Source: Heterobasidion occidentale
Lineage: Eukaryota > Basidiomycota > Agaricomycetes > Russulales > Bondarzewiaceae
Direction: 5' to 3'
Length of the DNA stretch: 64,000 bases
Assembly (NCBI GenBank): GCA_039111635.1
Contig: JBCAQO010000007.1
Location: forward strand, 496,001 to 560,000
Numbering within the stretch: position 1 is the stretch's first letter; each line of letters opens with the position of its first letter. A program made the position numbers and the translations under genes. The notes beneath the pieces are model-generated. The model ran no database searches. It was not told where the DNA came from and saw nothing but the letters and a program-made list of their open reading frames with translations. This document shows, piece by piece, positions 48,108 to 58,515 of this stretch.

Positions 48108-49173
48108 TTACACCCCCACCGCCCTTGCCCAATCCCTCCCGAGCCGCTCCCGCGCGTCCATCACCGCGCGCCCCGCCCCCTCCCGTCCCAGAACCCCCTC
48201 CCCGCGGCGCCCGACCAACACATTCCCCCCCGTCTGCGCCAACAACGCCCCCAGCGCCCGATTCTGGCGATACTTCAACACATGCCCCCGCACCTCATAC
48301 CCATCCTGCACCTCCTCCCACCCTCCCCCGCCCCCTCCCCTTCCCACCCCAATCCCCCACCCAATCCTCTCCACCTCCTCCCTCCCCCCATCCCCCTTCT
48401 CCCCGCCCGCGCCCGCGCCCCGCACCCCAGCACCCTCCCAAACGCCCCCACATCCCCAAAAAACATCGCCTTCCGCGCAACCACGTACTGCCCCACGCTC
48501 TCGAACCTATACACCCGCGCCGCACGCCCCGGCAGCGCCAGCCGCTCCGCGAACGGCGCGCGCGCCCACGCCGAGAGCCACCCCGTGCGCGCGTCCCCGC
48601 GCGCGAAGTACACGAACCCCGCGTCCGCCCGCGGCGCGGCGCGCGGGCGCGCGGGCGGCGGGCGCCGCGGGATGTGCGGGGGCACGCCGTAGTAGGGGTA
48701 GTAGGGCGCGGGCTTGTGGCGCGCGTAGGGATACGGATTCGGGTGGTACGGCTGGACTGGGACACGGGCTGGGACTGGGACTGGGGCGGGGGAGGGTGCG
48801 GGCGCGGATGCGCGCGGGCGGGCAGAGTGCGGGGAGGCAGAGTGCGGGGAGGAGCGGCTGCGCTGCTGCAACACCGGATACGGCACGTACTCGTATCTGT
48901 ACTGCGCATGCGCCCGCGCCGCGGGGGGCGCGCGTCCGCGTCCGCATCTCGCAGCCGCTCGTAGCGCCGCTGTGCGTTCGCGCGGCGCGGGGGGTGCCTG
49001 CGGGGGTGGTGCAGCCACGGCGCGAAGTTCGTAAATGCGAGCCAGAGGGACCTTGGTAGATGGGACGCGCGGAGCATAGGAAGGACGGAGGAACGCAGAG
49101 CAAGAAACGAAAGCGATCCCAGCCAGGAGGACGCTGCGAGCGAGTATAAGTATCGGTGTTCGGTACCCGGCAT
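48108..49173 (-). CDS. NADAR-domain protein with Pro/Tyr-rich N-terminus
   Basis: The coding frame over about 48470-48960 has a Pro/Tyr/Arg-rich segment (AQYRYEYVPYPVLQQ, YHPNPYPYARHKPAPYYPYY) and then a NADAR (YbiA-like) domain: GFVYFARGDARTGWLSAWAR, APFAERLALPG, and YRFESVGQYVVARKAMFFGD. The rest of the domain, DGYEVRGHVLKYRQNRALGA and LLAQTGGNVLVG, lies in another frame up to the stop at 48108, so an intron of about 110 nt, very G-rich, must separate them. NADAR proteins cleave or bind ADP-ribose-linked or riboflavin-precursor N-glycosidic compounds. The start is uncertain: ATG 49173 lies only 18 nt from a TATA box and is out of frame, so a short first exon plus intron, or a downstream start, is likely. 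A hydrophobic stretch near the N-terminus may be a membrane anchor or an artefact. Confidence 0.65.
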
Positions 49174-49190
49174 GCACGCTCGCAGGCCGA

Positions 49191-49198
49191 TTTATATA
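49191..49198 (-). promoter_or_regulatory. TATA box of the NADAR gene
   Basis: TATATAAA on the minus strand, 18 nt upstream of the first ATG. This short distance implies that the first ATG may precede or coincide with transcription start. Confidence 0.55.
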
Positions 49199-49789
49199 GG
49201 CTGCGCAGGTGCACGGGCGGTATCTCGCTTCGAGCGTGCATTACGACTCGGGCAGGGAGGCCCCACCGAGTTGAATAAGGCCTTGTATTCGCGATGCTCG
49301 CTACAGTAAGGGCGCAGCGCGAGCGCCGAGGCACTCCCTCCTGGGAGTGGCAGTGGCGGTGGAGTGAGAGTCAGCCGGAGCCAGAGCCAGGACAGCGTCG
49401 GGCCAATCGCCGCGCGCGTGGGGCGCGCCAGCACCACCGAGCACCATCAAGCGTCATCAGGCAGACAGGCGGACAAGCACAGAACACAGGAGAGAAGAAA
49501 CAAGAAATACAATACCCCATTACGCGCCCGGCCTCGCCATCAAGGGCGGGGCCGATCGTGCTGTTGTCAGCAGCGCACCCCACTCTCGCGTAAAGCACAA
49601 CAAGAGAGGAAGTGATGATGAATCGATGAATGCTGATGGCGGCCATGGCAGCGCGCAGCGGCAGCGGAACAGAAGCAGTCCAAAAAAGGGTGGATAGGGC
49701 AGATGTGCAGCAGCACTGTACAAATACAGGTATATGCGACCGGTGGCGTGGGGCGGGGGCAGCCGCCCCCATATCGCCGCGTAGCGTAG
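49199..49789. other. intergenic, GC-rich
   Basis: Between the NADAR gene promoter and the 3' end of the copper transporter gene. Only shadow frames seen. Confidence 0.5.
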
Positions 49790-50507
49790 CTAGTGTAGGT
49801 GGGCGGCGTGGTGTGAGTACCGCCCAAACAGCGTCTCTCCAACCCCTAGGCCGACTACGATGGACAGGATGAACCCTACTTGGAAGGTCCTAATGCGAGC
49901 GGTGAGTGTCTGCGGAATACCGGGCCGTCGTACCGCAAAGCGGGGAAATTGAAGCACGTACATCACTGCTAGCATGAACAGGAAGGACAGAAGCGTCTGT
50001 GTGACATGCACGATTCCCCGCGAGATGTCGTGCGCTGGGATGAATGGGAGGGCGGCGCGGTGGGACACGAAGTTTCGGAGAGGGGACGGGCTCTTCTGCA
50101 GCCCGCCTTCGCGAGAGGTGGGCAGAGCATGCGAGTTGAGCTTGTTGGACAACGCGATCTGAGCCCTGGATTGACGAGGTCAGGAAGGAAGGTGCAAGTC
50201 GGACACGAGCGGGGGCGCACCTAGCATGCCAGTGCATCTCCATGACAGCGCGCATCGCTCCCAGCCAGCGATCCACCATTCCAAGCATGAACAACCCGAT
50301 GCACGCGCCCACCATCGCTCCCGAACTACTAGCTACCCAGCCGAGGAACCACAAGTTGTCGCCCGGGGTGAAATGCAGATACATGATCATGTTTCCCATC
50401 GATAGAGACATGCCTCCGTCCATGCTCATGTCCATGCCATTGTCGTGGGCGGCGACGAGTGACACGAAGTAAGACAATGCGAGGACGACGTGAAGTAGAG
50501 GGGCCAT
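49790..50507 (-). CDS. Ctr-family copper transporter
   Basis: Three exons joined from ATG 50507 to the stop at 49790. The protein starts with a signal-like or first hydrophobic segment (MAPLLHVVLALSYFVSLVAA), then a Met/His-rich extracellular motif cluster (MDMSMDGGMSLSMGNM) that binds Cu(I). Three membrane segments follow: WFLGWVASSSGAMVGACIGL, a second with the family signature Met-x3-Met (FMLAVMTF, formed by splicing across the intron near 49890-49960), and a third with GxxxG (VVGLGVGETLFGRY). The loop carries LPTSREGGLQKSP and the tail ends HHAAHLH, a His-rich cytosolic copper-binding end. Ctr proteins form trimers in the plasma or vacuolar membrane and import Cu(I), which ties this gene to the nearby reductase. 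About 185 residues, normal for the family. Confidence 0.92.
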
Positions 50508-50860
50508 GGCGGTCTCGTAGACGATAGCAGAGTGGAAAGTTGCTGTGCACGAAAGGAGAGAAGCGTAAATATGACCAAATAAAAGATAAGCTTTATCAGC
50601 CACATGAACAGAAATGTTTACCTCTGCAGTTTAAAACTCAAATATTTCGTTGACAATCCGGAAATTTCTCGTCGAGGAAGGGAGAGAGTTGACCTGCCTG
50701 AATCTTAGAGCAAGGTTGCAGGTGGTGGCAGAGAAACACATCAACTTGTCAGTTGAGTATCAAACAACTTGGATTGTTCATGTTTGCAGTTCCCGAGTCA
50801 GGGCCGTTGAGGGCCGTTGCCGTCGTCTCCGTCCGTGTCAGCGTCTGGTGACGGCGGGGG
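50508..50860. other. intergenic
   Basis: Upstream flank of the copper transporter. AT-richer than its surroundings; no gene seen. Confidence 0.5.
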
Positions 50861-51711
50861 TCATCTATACGCCATGCCGGCCGCGTCGGGGCATAGATGA
50901 TACGGCTGTGTTGGAGGCGATGATTGGCCGTGGGCGACCCTCTTTGATGCTTCGTCGACCATCGCGAGGGGCCCCTTGATTCATGCAGGGTGGGGAGGAC
51001 GAGCTTGAGAATGCTACTTACCGTCTGGAGATGTACGCCTAGGTGGTGTGAACAAGATGACGACGGTGGGAGGAAGGACATGTCCATGGACCAGGAGTCA
51101 CAGAACGGTAGCCTGGTGCTGAAGGCCGAGAGGAGAGCCTTCTCGATGAGAGAAAACACAGAGCAACGGAGCGAGAAGATGCGACGAGCCCTGGCTGAAA
51201 GTCCATGAAGGCGAGCGGAGGGATTGCGGTGATGACCGAGATGGTATCCGATGAGTATTAGCGCCAGCCAGATACGGCAGAGGACCAGCATGTCGTCTAG
51301 AGCAACAGAAAGAGAGGGTGGAGGAATGCGAGATCATACTCGTCGAGCTTGGTGAGGACATCGCTCTCACTCGACAGAGTATGAGGAGGAAAAGTCGGCG
51401 AAGCGATGGAAGCTGCCAACCAGATTCGCAGGAAACCTAGACGAGCCTCAGAGGGGTTCAGGGACCAGAGAGGGCTAGCAGAGAAGGAGTACGAGGAGGA
51501 AGTGTGCATGAGTGCGAGAGATGCGTTGTGGATAGGGCTTCGTGAGGACTGCGCTCCCACCCATCCACAGCACGGCGAGAGAGAGGAGGGGAAGAGTGGT
51601 GACGAGGCAAAGGGCGTCAATCCCGGTTGCGACATTTTCGCCGAGCATAAGCCCTTCGCTGACGTAACCAGAGCCCTTTTCGTGATTGGCTGCCGACGCC
51701 GCCTCCGCCAA
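50861..51711 (-). CDS. uncertain multi-exon membrane-protein gene
   Basis: Several minus-strand segments look coding: near 51648 a Met followed by LGENVATGIDALCLVTTLPL with a hydrophobic helix, then ARLGFLRIWLAASIASPTFP and SSESDVLTKLDE ending at a good donor (GTATGA), then a segment with DMLVLCRIWLALILIGYHLG up to a GTAAGT donor at about 51025, and a last exon with MVDEASKRVAHGQSSPPTQP that stops at 50861. The order and splice signals suggest one gene with two to four membrane helices, but two of the joins do not keep frame with the borders I could find. No family recognised. Confidence 0.35.
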
Positions 51712-52212
51712 AAATAATAATTATACCTCGCAGTAACGGCAGCCTTGCAGCCATTCGTGCCCACCATATATCGACTTCAAATCCACACATATCGTCCTTT
51801 GCGTTGCGTCGCAAGAGGCGTTTCGCGGTCTCTTCAAGGGAGTGAGGCAAGCGATGTGCTGACAAATACGGAGCAGCGTGAGCAGCGCATGTTTCCATCG
51901 TCCTCCACCTTCGACCAGATATTCGTGTGCAGCTCATCAACCAGAGGTACGTCTTCACCGGCTGCCTCTGCGATGCTCTGATTTAATGGCCTTTTTCACG
52001 ATAGTCGGTGACGACGTTGATGATTGCCCCGCCCGTGACTCGACCAGCAACTGCATGATATTATTTCTCAATCATCACGCCGGTCGGTCTCCGCACAGCA
52101 CTGTTCGAGGCAACGCTCACCAGCGCACCCCGCTTGACTTTCTTTCTCTCGCAGGAATTTACAACCTCGCCCCGAGCCCGCACCTCCTACCATTCACCTC
52201 TCGACGCCTACT
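51712..52212. other. divergent promoter region
   Basis: Between the uncertain membrane gene and the TLDc gene. A TATATA core lies near 51768. A GTACGT/ATAG pair at 51948-52003 may be an intron in the 5' leader of the TLDc gene. Confidence 0.4.
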
Positions 52213-54240
52213 ATGTCAACGCCTCTCAGGTCCATCCCTCCGCTTATTCCGCTCCCCGACAGTGACAATACACCCGCACCAGCACCATCGACCAACGACA
52301 AAGACGACCTCTTCTCCACCCTCTTCTCGCCCGCGACCCCGCCCGCCTCTCCCACCCTCAAACCCACCCCAGACGCGCCCGCGTCGGCGCACGCACCCGC
52401 GCGTGCGCGACACGCCCGGAGCACGAGCGCCGCCAGCGCCGAGTTTGGCTCCTTCGTCTCCGTTCCCGCCGCCGAGGCGCCCCTCCATCTCTCACCCGCG
52501 AGTTCGCTCGCAGAGCCGCTGACGCCGTTCGCGAGCGGCTTCTTCGACCGGTTCGCGGAGGACGCAAGGGTGGCGACCGAGCGGAACCAGCGGGGCTTCC
52601 TCGCGGAGCTTCTCGAGCACGAGGACGACCCGCTCTACTGGACACACCACCACGCCGAGCCGGAGCGCGCGCACACGCCCACGCCCACGCCCACGCTTTC
52701 GATGCCACTAGCACTAGCACAACAGCCACACCCACGCCCGGGCGAGCCGGACGGGCGCTCAGACCTCCTCCTCCTCCTCGATCCAGACTCGCCATCCGCA
52801 CTCATGCCAGACCCCACACACGCTCAGCCTCAAGCCCTTGGCCACCCGCCGCGCGCGCAGAACGCCACGACCCCCGCGCCGCTCCCGCCGCTCGCCACCA
52901 CCTCCCCCGTCCTCCGCTCGCCCTCGCTCCCGCCCGCGTCTTCCCCGACCCGCCCGACGCCCCCGCTCCTCACCCGCACCCAATCACACACCACATTCTC
53001 CACCGCGTCCCTCCCGTCCCGCTGGATGTCCTCCCTCCTCGCCCCGCGCTCCAGCCCTGCGCCCGCGCCCGCCCGCACCCCGCCCCGCACGCCGCGCCGC
53101 CCCTCCCCGGCGCACCACGCGTCGCTCTCGGCATCGGCCGCGGCCGCCATCGCCGCCGCAGGCACAGGCCCCGGCATCACGCACGGCTCGCCGTTCGCCG
53201 TGCACGCGTACGCGCCGCCGAGCGGCGCCCCCGGCTTCGCGGGCGACCGCGCGTGGGACAAGGGCTTTGCGTTCGACGGCCCCGCGCTCGAGAAGCGCAG
53301 CGTGCGCCTCGCGGGGCGCCGCGAGACCACGGACGCGGTGCTCTCGACCGAGCTCGCGGATAAGGTGCGTCCCCGTCCCGCCGTCGCCTGTTACACGAAA
53401 ATTAAACGAAACGAAACTGACTGAACTAAACTACACGGCGACTCGACGCGCGCGGCGCGGCGCTGCAGATCCGCCCGCACCTCCCGCCGCTCGCGCGCCT
53501 CCACAAGGCGTGGACGCTGCTCTACAGCCTCGACCAGCACGGCATCTCGCTCCAGACGCTCTACGCGCTCTGCGAGGCGCACAGCGGCAGCGGCAGCAGC
53601 AGTGGCGGTGGCGGCGCGCTCGTCGTCGTGCGCGATGCGGGCGACGCGCTGTTCGGCGTGTGGCTGGGCGACGGCGTGCGCCCGTCCAAGGGCTCGTACT
53701 ACGGCAGTGGCGAGTCGTGAGTGCCCCTCCCTGCTCCACACACTCCGCGCGCTGCGGCGCGCCGCTGACCGCCGCGGCTTTTGCTTTTTGTGGGATTTTC
53801 ATCGCGCTGGCGTTGGTGTTGGTGTTGGTGTTGTGTTGGGTGTAGGTTCTTGTGGAGGACGTCGGCGGGCGGGGAGAGGCTCCATGTGTACAAGTGGACG
53901 GGGAAGAACGACTACGTCGCGCTCTGCGAGCCCGAGTACCTCTCCTTCGGCGGCGGGTGCGTGCGCCTCTTGCCTCCTCGCCTCGTCCTCCGCGCTCTCC
54001 TAACAACCGGGCCCTTGCTCTGCTCTGCTTTGCGTTTCCCTATTTATTTGTGTGTCTGTTGTCGTCGGCCGCAGGGACGGCCACTACGGGCTCTACCTCG
54101 ACGACACGCTCCTCGACGGCTCCTCCGCGCGCTGCCCGACCTTCGCGAACGAGCCGCTGTGCGCGCCCGGCCCGCACAGGGGCGGCACGGTCGCGTTCGA
54201 GTGCGTCGGCCTCGAGGTGTGGGCCGTGGGCCCGTCGTGA
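52213..54240 (+). CDS. OXR1: TLDc-domain protein, OXR1-like
   Basis: Exons 52213-53364, 53469-53716, 53846-53956 and 54075-54240 encode 558 residues. The first 370 are Pro/Ser/Ala-rich and largely disordered, with one folded-looking patch (SGFFDRFAEDARVATERNQR). The TLDc domain fills the C-terminus: LARLHKAWTLLYSLDQHGIS, LQTLYALCEAHSG, ALVVVRDAGDALFGVWLGDG, GSYYGSGESFLWRT, HVYKWTGKNDYVALCEPEYL, FGGGDGHYGLYLDDTLLDGS, CPTFANEPLC and GLEVWAVGP at the end, all in the expected order. OXR1-type proteins protect against oxidative damage and in several eukaryotes bind and disassemble the V-ATPase. A long Pro-rich N-terminal extension is common in basidiomycete members. Exon phases are all consistent. 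Codon use is extremely GC-rich compared with genes left of 45 kb. Confidence 0.9.
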
Positions 54241-55012
54241 GGCGCGCGGGTGCGTGTTGACGTCGGGTCGGGGGTCGTCGGGCCGGGTGGACGCTTGGCG
54301 TGGTGCGCGGAGGACGGCTCGGGGGTGTGGAGAGCGCGCGCCGCCGCCGTTGTTGTTGTTGTTGTTGTTGTTGTTGCTGCTGCTGCTGTTGTTTGTACGC
54401 TTTAGCTGCACTTGTTATGTATCGCGATCGTGGCAGGATGCCGTGCGCGGGCAGATGAGGTATCTTGGATTTTCATACAATGGAGGTATGTCCGTGTCTA
54501 GGAGAGATGCAGATACACGACGGAGTGCACAGCCGACGAAGCGCAGGGAAGATGCGAGAGAGAGGATCGACGGGAAAGACATAAATACATGACACAAAAG
54601 CTACGATGCGAATGTCCGAGATGCAAAGAGACGCGATACCGTACACGGGCTGTGCCCCCATCGTTACTTTTCTCGTCTCATGTCGTCTCGTCCCATCTCA
54701 TCTCCCCTCGTCCCATCCCCTCGTTTCTTCTCGTCTCGTTTCTTCTCTCCACGCTCGTTGCTTCCCTTTCCGTCCTGCTCGTCTATATATTTGTGAGCTC
54801 GTTGCCGATCCCGACGCTGTGGGTTGCTGTTCAGGTTCGTCTTATTTATTTCTGCTCTTTCCTTTTCTCGCATCGCTAACGCTATTCTCGATTATACAGG
54901 TAGGCCTCTCGAACTCATCATAAGTTGGTTCGATGTTGGTCAGGTGAAGGAGGCGAGACAAAAGAAGAGAAGGGAAAAAAAATGTCCGTTGGGCGGTGTG
55001 GATCTCGACGAC
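54241..55012. other. 3' flank with simple repeats and a pyrimidine tract
   Basis: Follows the TLDc gene. It contains the trinucleotide tract at 54350-54392 and a long, almost pure C/T-G stretch at about 54660-54780 (repeated TCTCGTC-like motifs). No gene seen. Confidence 0.6.
54350..54392 (+). repeat. GTT/GCT trinucleotide tract
   Basis: A run of CCG, then about eight GTT and four GCT units, 110 nt after the TLDc stop codon, in its probable 3' untranslated region. Confidence 0.85.
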
Positions 55013-56836
55013 CTACTCGACCATCTACTCGACGACCTCGTAGAGGAAGGACTTGGGGAAGCACTTCTTGATATCCTTGTCGATGTACGAGTACAGCGTG
55101 AGATAGGTGATGTCGGTTCTGTCAGTGGAGCCAGCACCTCGTTCAGCATCCCGAGGATGCGGCCTTTCCTGTCGAGGACAATCGAGCCTGAGTCGCCAGG
55201 GGCAGAGAAAGGACCGTTTGCGTTGCCGTAGGGGAGGACAGCTATTTCCATCGATGTATCCTTGATACCGTACTCATTGAAGTTGCGAGTGAAAGACTCC
55301 ATTCCCGTGACCCGACCGATGGTAGTACCCGTCGTCAGACCGTGCTTGACGACAAGAAGACACTCTTCCCCGTTGGCATCGAGCTGCTTGGGGTTGCGAA
55401 TCTCGTCGGGCTGGATGACACCAAAGGCCTGGAGAAGACCGTCTTTCGGGTACTCGTAGTCGGCCTGGTCCTCCGGATGGGGAACATGATCTTTCCATAG
55501 TCCAACGACGAGAGGTTGCCGCCTGCAGGGGGGGAATATCATGGTCAGGCAAAACTACGAGACGATACGATACCGGCCAAGAGGGAAAACGTACCGATGT
55601 AAATCTTGTTGCCCTTGAACGTAGACTGGTCAAACTTGTCGTTGTAGAGCTCGATGAGGGCCCAATCGCGGGTCAGCCCGTCGGGTGCGACGTTGACGGC
55701 AATGGGCTCGACGTGGACGACCTTGCCAATCACGCGCTGCTCTGGGATCGCCCATCGCTTCAGGATCTCGTTATGGAACATGTCAATTTCGACGATCTTT
55801 GCCTTCGCCTTCTCTACCAGGTCTAGGTGCTCCTTCCGCCTATTGGTGACGTTCGCAGACTCTCCCTCTTTGGGCTCGCCTACCCTACGAAGTACGGTCT
55901 CCCAGTCCTTGATGGAGCGGTACAGGTCACCGATGGCGCCCATCATGCTCTTGAGGGCATTGGTGTAACCCGAGGTGCCGAGAGCGATGACGTGCTCGCG
56001 GGAATGGCTCTTTATCTTGCGAACTAGGCCCGTATTGGGATGGACGGGACGAGGTCGAGCGACGTGGGCGCAAGTGAGGAGGAAGACGCGATTGCTATCA
56101 CTGCTCTCGCGCAGATACAGAGCGCCGGTACCTTCGTAATAGGGAGTCTTGAGGGGCGCAATGAAGAGGCCTCACGTGGGAGCGAAAGGCTCGCGGAACT
56201 CGAGGGCCGAGTCATTGAGGGGGTCGAATGAGAGCATCTTGGGACCACCGGAGTGGGTAACAACGGATTCGCGGAAGCCGATCTCGAAGCCACTAAAGCC
56301 AGCCTGATTGATGAAGTAGGTGATGGCATCGGCCACGGTGTTGGCAAGCTCATAGGTGAGAGACTTGGGCTCGACTCCGATCCAAATGAGGAGCGGGCTG
56401 AACTTTTCCTTCCCAGCCTCTGCGAAAGCGAGGCAGTCCATCGACGTCCAAAGAACGTCCTTGTCGTCGAGCAAGCCACAAACGCTCCTGCCAAGCTTAG
56501 GCCAAGTAGATTGCATGGGATGGCCGTGAACACCGCGAGCCTCTCGAATGATCCTCTGTGATTGAGGACCAGTGCGTACGGGCCAGGCCTGCCCGTTTTT
56601 GTAGACGCACAGAGCGCCGCTGGGAGTGCCGTAGAAGTCGTAGCCGGCGTTAGGGTAGAAGGCGGAGAGGCGATCCGCGTCAGAGACGGGCTCCTCGTCG
56701 TCATCGAGGCTAAGATCGGCGAATTTGTAGGCAGTGGGGGAGGCGACGAGGGTCATGGTAGGAGAGACGAGAGATAGGACATCCTCGCAGGATTCGAGGA
56801 AGACCTCATCGACTTCGAAGGGGGTTCCTTGCGGCA
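55013..56836 (-). pseudogene. trypsin-like (PA-clan) peptidase pseudogene
   Basis: Reads like a member of a large basidiomycete protein family with a C-terminal trypsin-like domain. Segments in order: TPFEVDEVFLESCEDVLSLV, YDFYGTPSGALCVYKNGQAW, KLGRSVCGLLDDKDVLW, GGPKMLSFDPLNDSALEF, YYEGTGALYLRESSDSNRVF, the catalytic His in LLTCAHVA, RDWALIELYNDKFDQS (Asp region), YPKDGLLQAFGVIQPDEI, and the Ser motif PGDSGSIVLDRKGR. It is broken in three places: an in-frame TGA at 56172-56174 between REPFAP and the next conserved block, a one-base loss near 55480, and another near 55140. No start codon is evident, although an intron acceptor (TCTCTAG) precedes the first exon at 56837. One intact intron near 55530-55593 remains. 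The product would be incomplete. A truncated retroelement lies just upstream. Confidence 0.8.
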
Positions 56837-57065
56837 CTAGAGAACGAACGGTCAGCAACGAGAAGAGACTCCAAAGGTTGAAGAAGCTTACTGGTTGCGA
56901 GCCTTTGGTTTTGTTGTAGCGAATGGGTTGGAAGTAGAGAGGATGTGGTTGGTAGACGACGATATAATACAAGTACAGCACGAGTTGTAGATAAAGCAAA
57001 AGTACAAGAAACAGAAACAGAAGAAAAATAGGGCGGGAGAGGTGGGTAGCAGCTAATTGCACAAC

Positions 57066-57183
57066 ACCTGGCAAGGTGAAGGCTGCGTGAGAATAGCGAA
57101 GCGTTGCTAGCGGCGCTGGGACGTACCTGGCGAGGTGGAGGTTGCGTTGAGAGAAGCGGCGGCTGTCTCGTCGGGATCCCGCG
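57066..57183. repeat. imperfect 59-bp tandem repeat
   Basis: Two units starting ACCTGGCAAGGTGAAGGCTG (57066) and ACCTGGCGAGGTGGAGGTTG (57125). On the minus strand both units carry a CCAGGT that resembles a splice donor. They lie between the peptidase pseudogene and the retroelement fragment. Confidence 0.6.
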
Positions 57184-57698
57184 CCAGGAGCAAGTTGATG
57201 CCCTCGCCAAAGCCTCGCTTCGCGAGCCCGCCCCCCGGGTTGCATCGGCAGCATTCCTGAAGCAAAAGGCATACTGGCAGACCGAGATGCGGTCCACCAA
57301 ATTCAGCGGCAAGGATTCCCCCGCCACCGATCGACTACTCCGAAAGGTGTCCTCCACAAAAAGCTGGCTACTCCTCCGCGTCGACAAACAGAACTCTCTC
57401 GCGGCACGCGCCGTTTGCATGATGCTCAACCATGCACCCACGGGCGAATACCGCTCCAAATCCTTCCCATTTGAGTCCACCACATGTAACTGGTGCAATG
57501 AACTACAGACCCGCAAGCACATCCTCTTCTGGTGTACCCATTACCAACGCCCTCCGGACTTCACGCTCGCACAGTACCTCACAAAGAGAGACCCCCTACC
57601 AAGTCTCCTCAAGTGCCTTGCGGACAATCCCACCACGTTCACCTTTGACGATGCACCGCTAAATGCGGAAGACCTCCTCCTCCTTCACCCTATATAGC
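57158..57698 (+). mobile_element. truncated LINE-type retroelement, 3' end
   Basis: An open plus-strand frame carries the end of an RNase H domain (GIPRQEQVDALAKASLREPA), followed by VASAAFLKQKAYWQTEMRS, a long helical segment (LLLRVDKQNSLAARAVCMML) and a CCHC-like zinc motif, CNWCNELQTRKHILFWCTHY, typical of the C-terminus of the RT polyprotein of fungal non-LTR elements. It ends at a stop (LLLLHPI). The reverse transcriptase and endonuclease are absent, so the copy is 5'-truncated, as usual for LINE insertions. No target-site duplication or poly-A tail was clear; an A-rich patch (AAATAAATAAAAAAG) lies near 57866-57880. Confidence 0.75.
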
Positions 57699-57916
57699 TT
57701 ACTTTACGAGGCCCTCTCTCTCTCATGTTGCGATAGATGGTCGCAACCGACAGCCCGGGCCTTAAATGAGCCTTACAATTAGTGTTTCGCGACGGACCTT
57801 ACATACTCTTAAACTACACAGCCGCCACTGGCCTTTGGCTGCGCGGGATATAGATACGATGATTTAAATAAATAAAAAAGATAGGAGTGATCGCCGTCAA
57901 TGACTCAACAGGCACG

Positions 57917-58143
57917 CTCAGTAAAAACAGAAATTCAAGTGAACGTCAAGCTCAGTCAAAAAATTGGTATTTTGTCATGTATCCGTCATGAAAGCAGTGC
58001 AGAAGTCGTGTGAAAGTCATGTCCGATTTTGGCAGTTTATGACTTGTGCATGATTTTTTGCGCCACTTTCTTGACAGATACATGACAAGATACCGAATTT
58101 TTTGCCTGAGCTTGACAATCACTTGAATTCCGTTTTTACTGAG
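57917..58143. mobile_element. 227-bp foldback MITE
   Basis: The ends are inverted copies starting CTCAGTAAAAAC on both strands. The arms align over about 78 nt with few mismatches (shared blocks ATTCAAGTGA, GTCAAGCTCAG, CAAAAAATT, TTGTCATGTATC) and weaker pairing continues to the centre, so the whole unit can form one long hairpin. There is no coding capacity. Likely a non-autonomous DNA transposon; no clear target-site duplication. Confidence 0.75.
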
Positions 58144-58423
58144 AGTCACGGCTTACACTCGTAACCCTCATCATATGCATCGCCTTGCGTCGTGCACTAC
58201 GGTGCACTCAAGCTCGTAGCGACGAGCGAACGACCCTAGCGAGGGTTTTATCGTGAGCGGCGGTAGTACGAACGGCGGTTCTGTAGCTGGCGTGCGCGCC
58301 AGGTATTGGTAAGTCGATTAGACTTATTTCAAGTAAACACGTGGGAACGTCACAACCGCAGGCCAGTATACAAGAGTCAGATGAGAGTGCTGTGGAGATG
58401 ATGTGGAGATGATTTGGAGACGG

Positions 58424-58453
58424 TATGATATGATATGATATGATATGATATGA
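58424..58453. repeat. (TATGA)6 microsatellite
   Basis: Six perfect TATGA units in the 3' flank of the O-fucosyltransferase-like gene, followed by CCGTGT-type hexamer repetition (GTGTCCGTGCCCGTGTCC). Confidence 0.9.
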
Positions 58454-58515
58454 TCTGCGTGTCCGTGCCCGTGTCCGTGTCCGTGCTCGAGATGTATGTC
58501 GCGGCGAACCCAGCC

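Noticed and set aside
48094..49334. Several 200-320 codon frames on both strands over the NADAR gene
   Set aside because: Extreme GC content keeps all frames open. Only the frames with NADAR motifs are supported; the others are Pro/Arg/Ala noise.
52838..54006. Arg/Pro-rich frames on both strands over the TLDc gene
   Set aside because: Shadows of the TLDc exons; composition is that of out-of-frame GC-rich code.
56172..56174. In-frame TGA of the peptidase gene read as selenocysteine or programmed read-through
   Set aside because: Basidiomycetes are not known for selenoproteins, and two single-base losses further on show that the gene is decayed.
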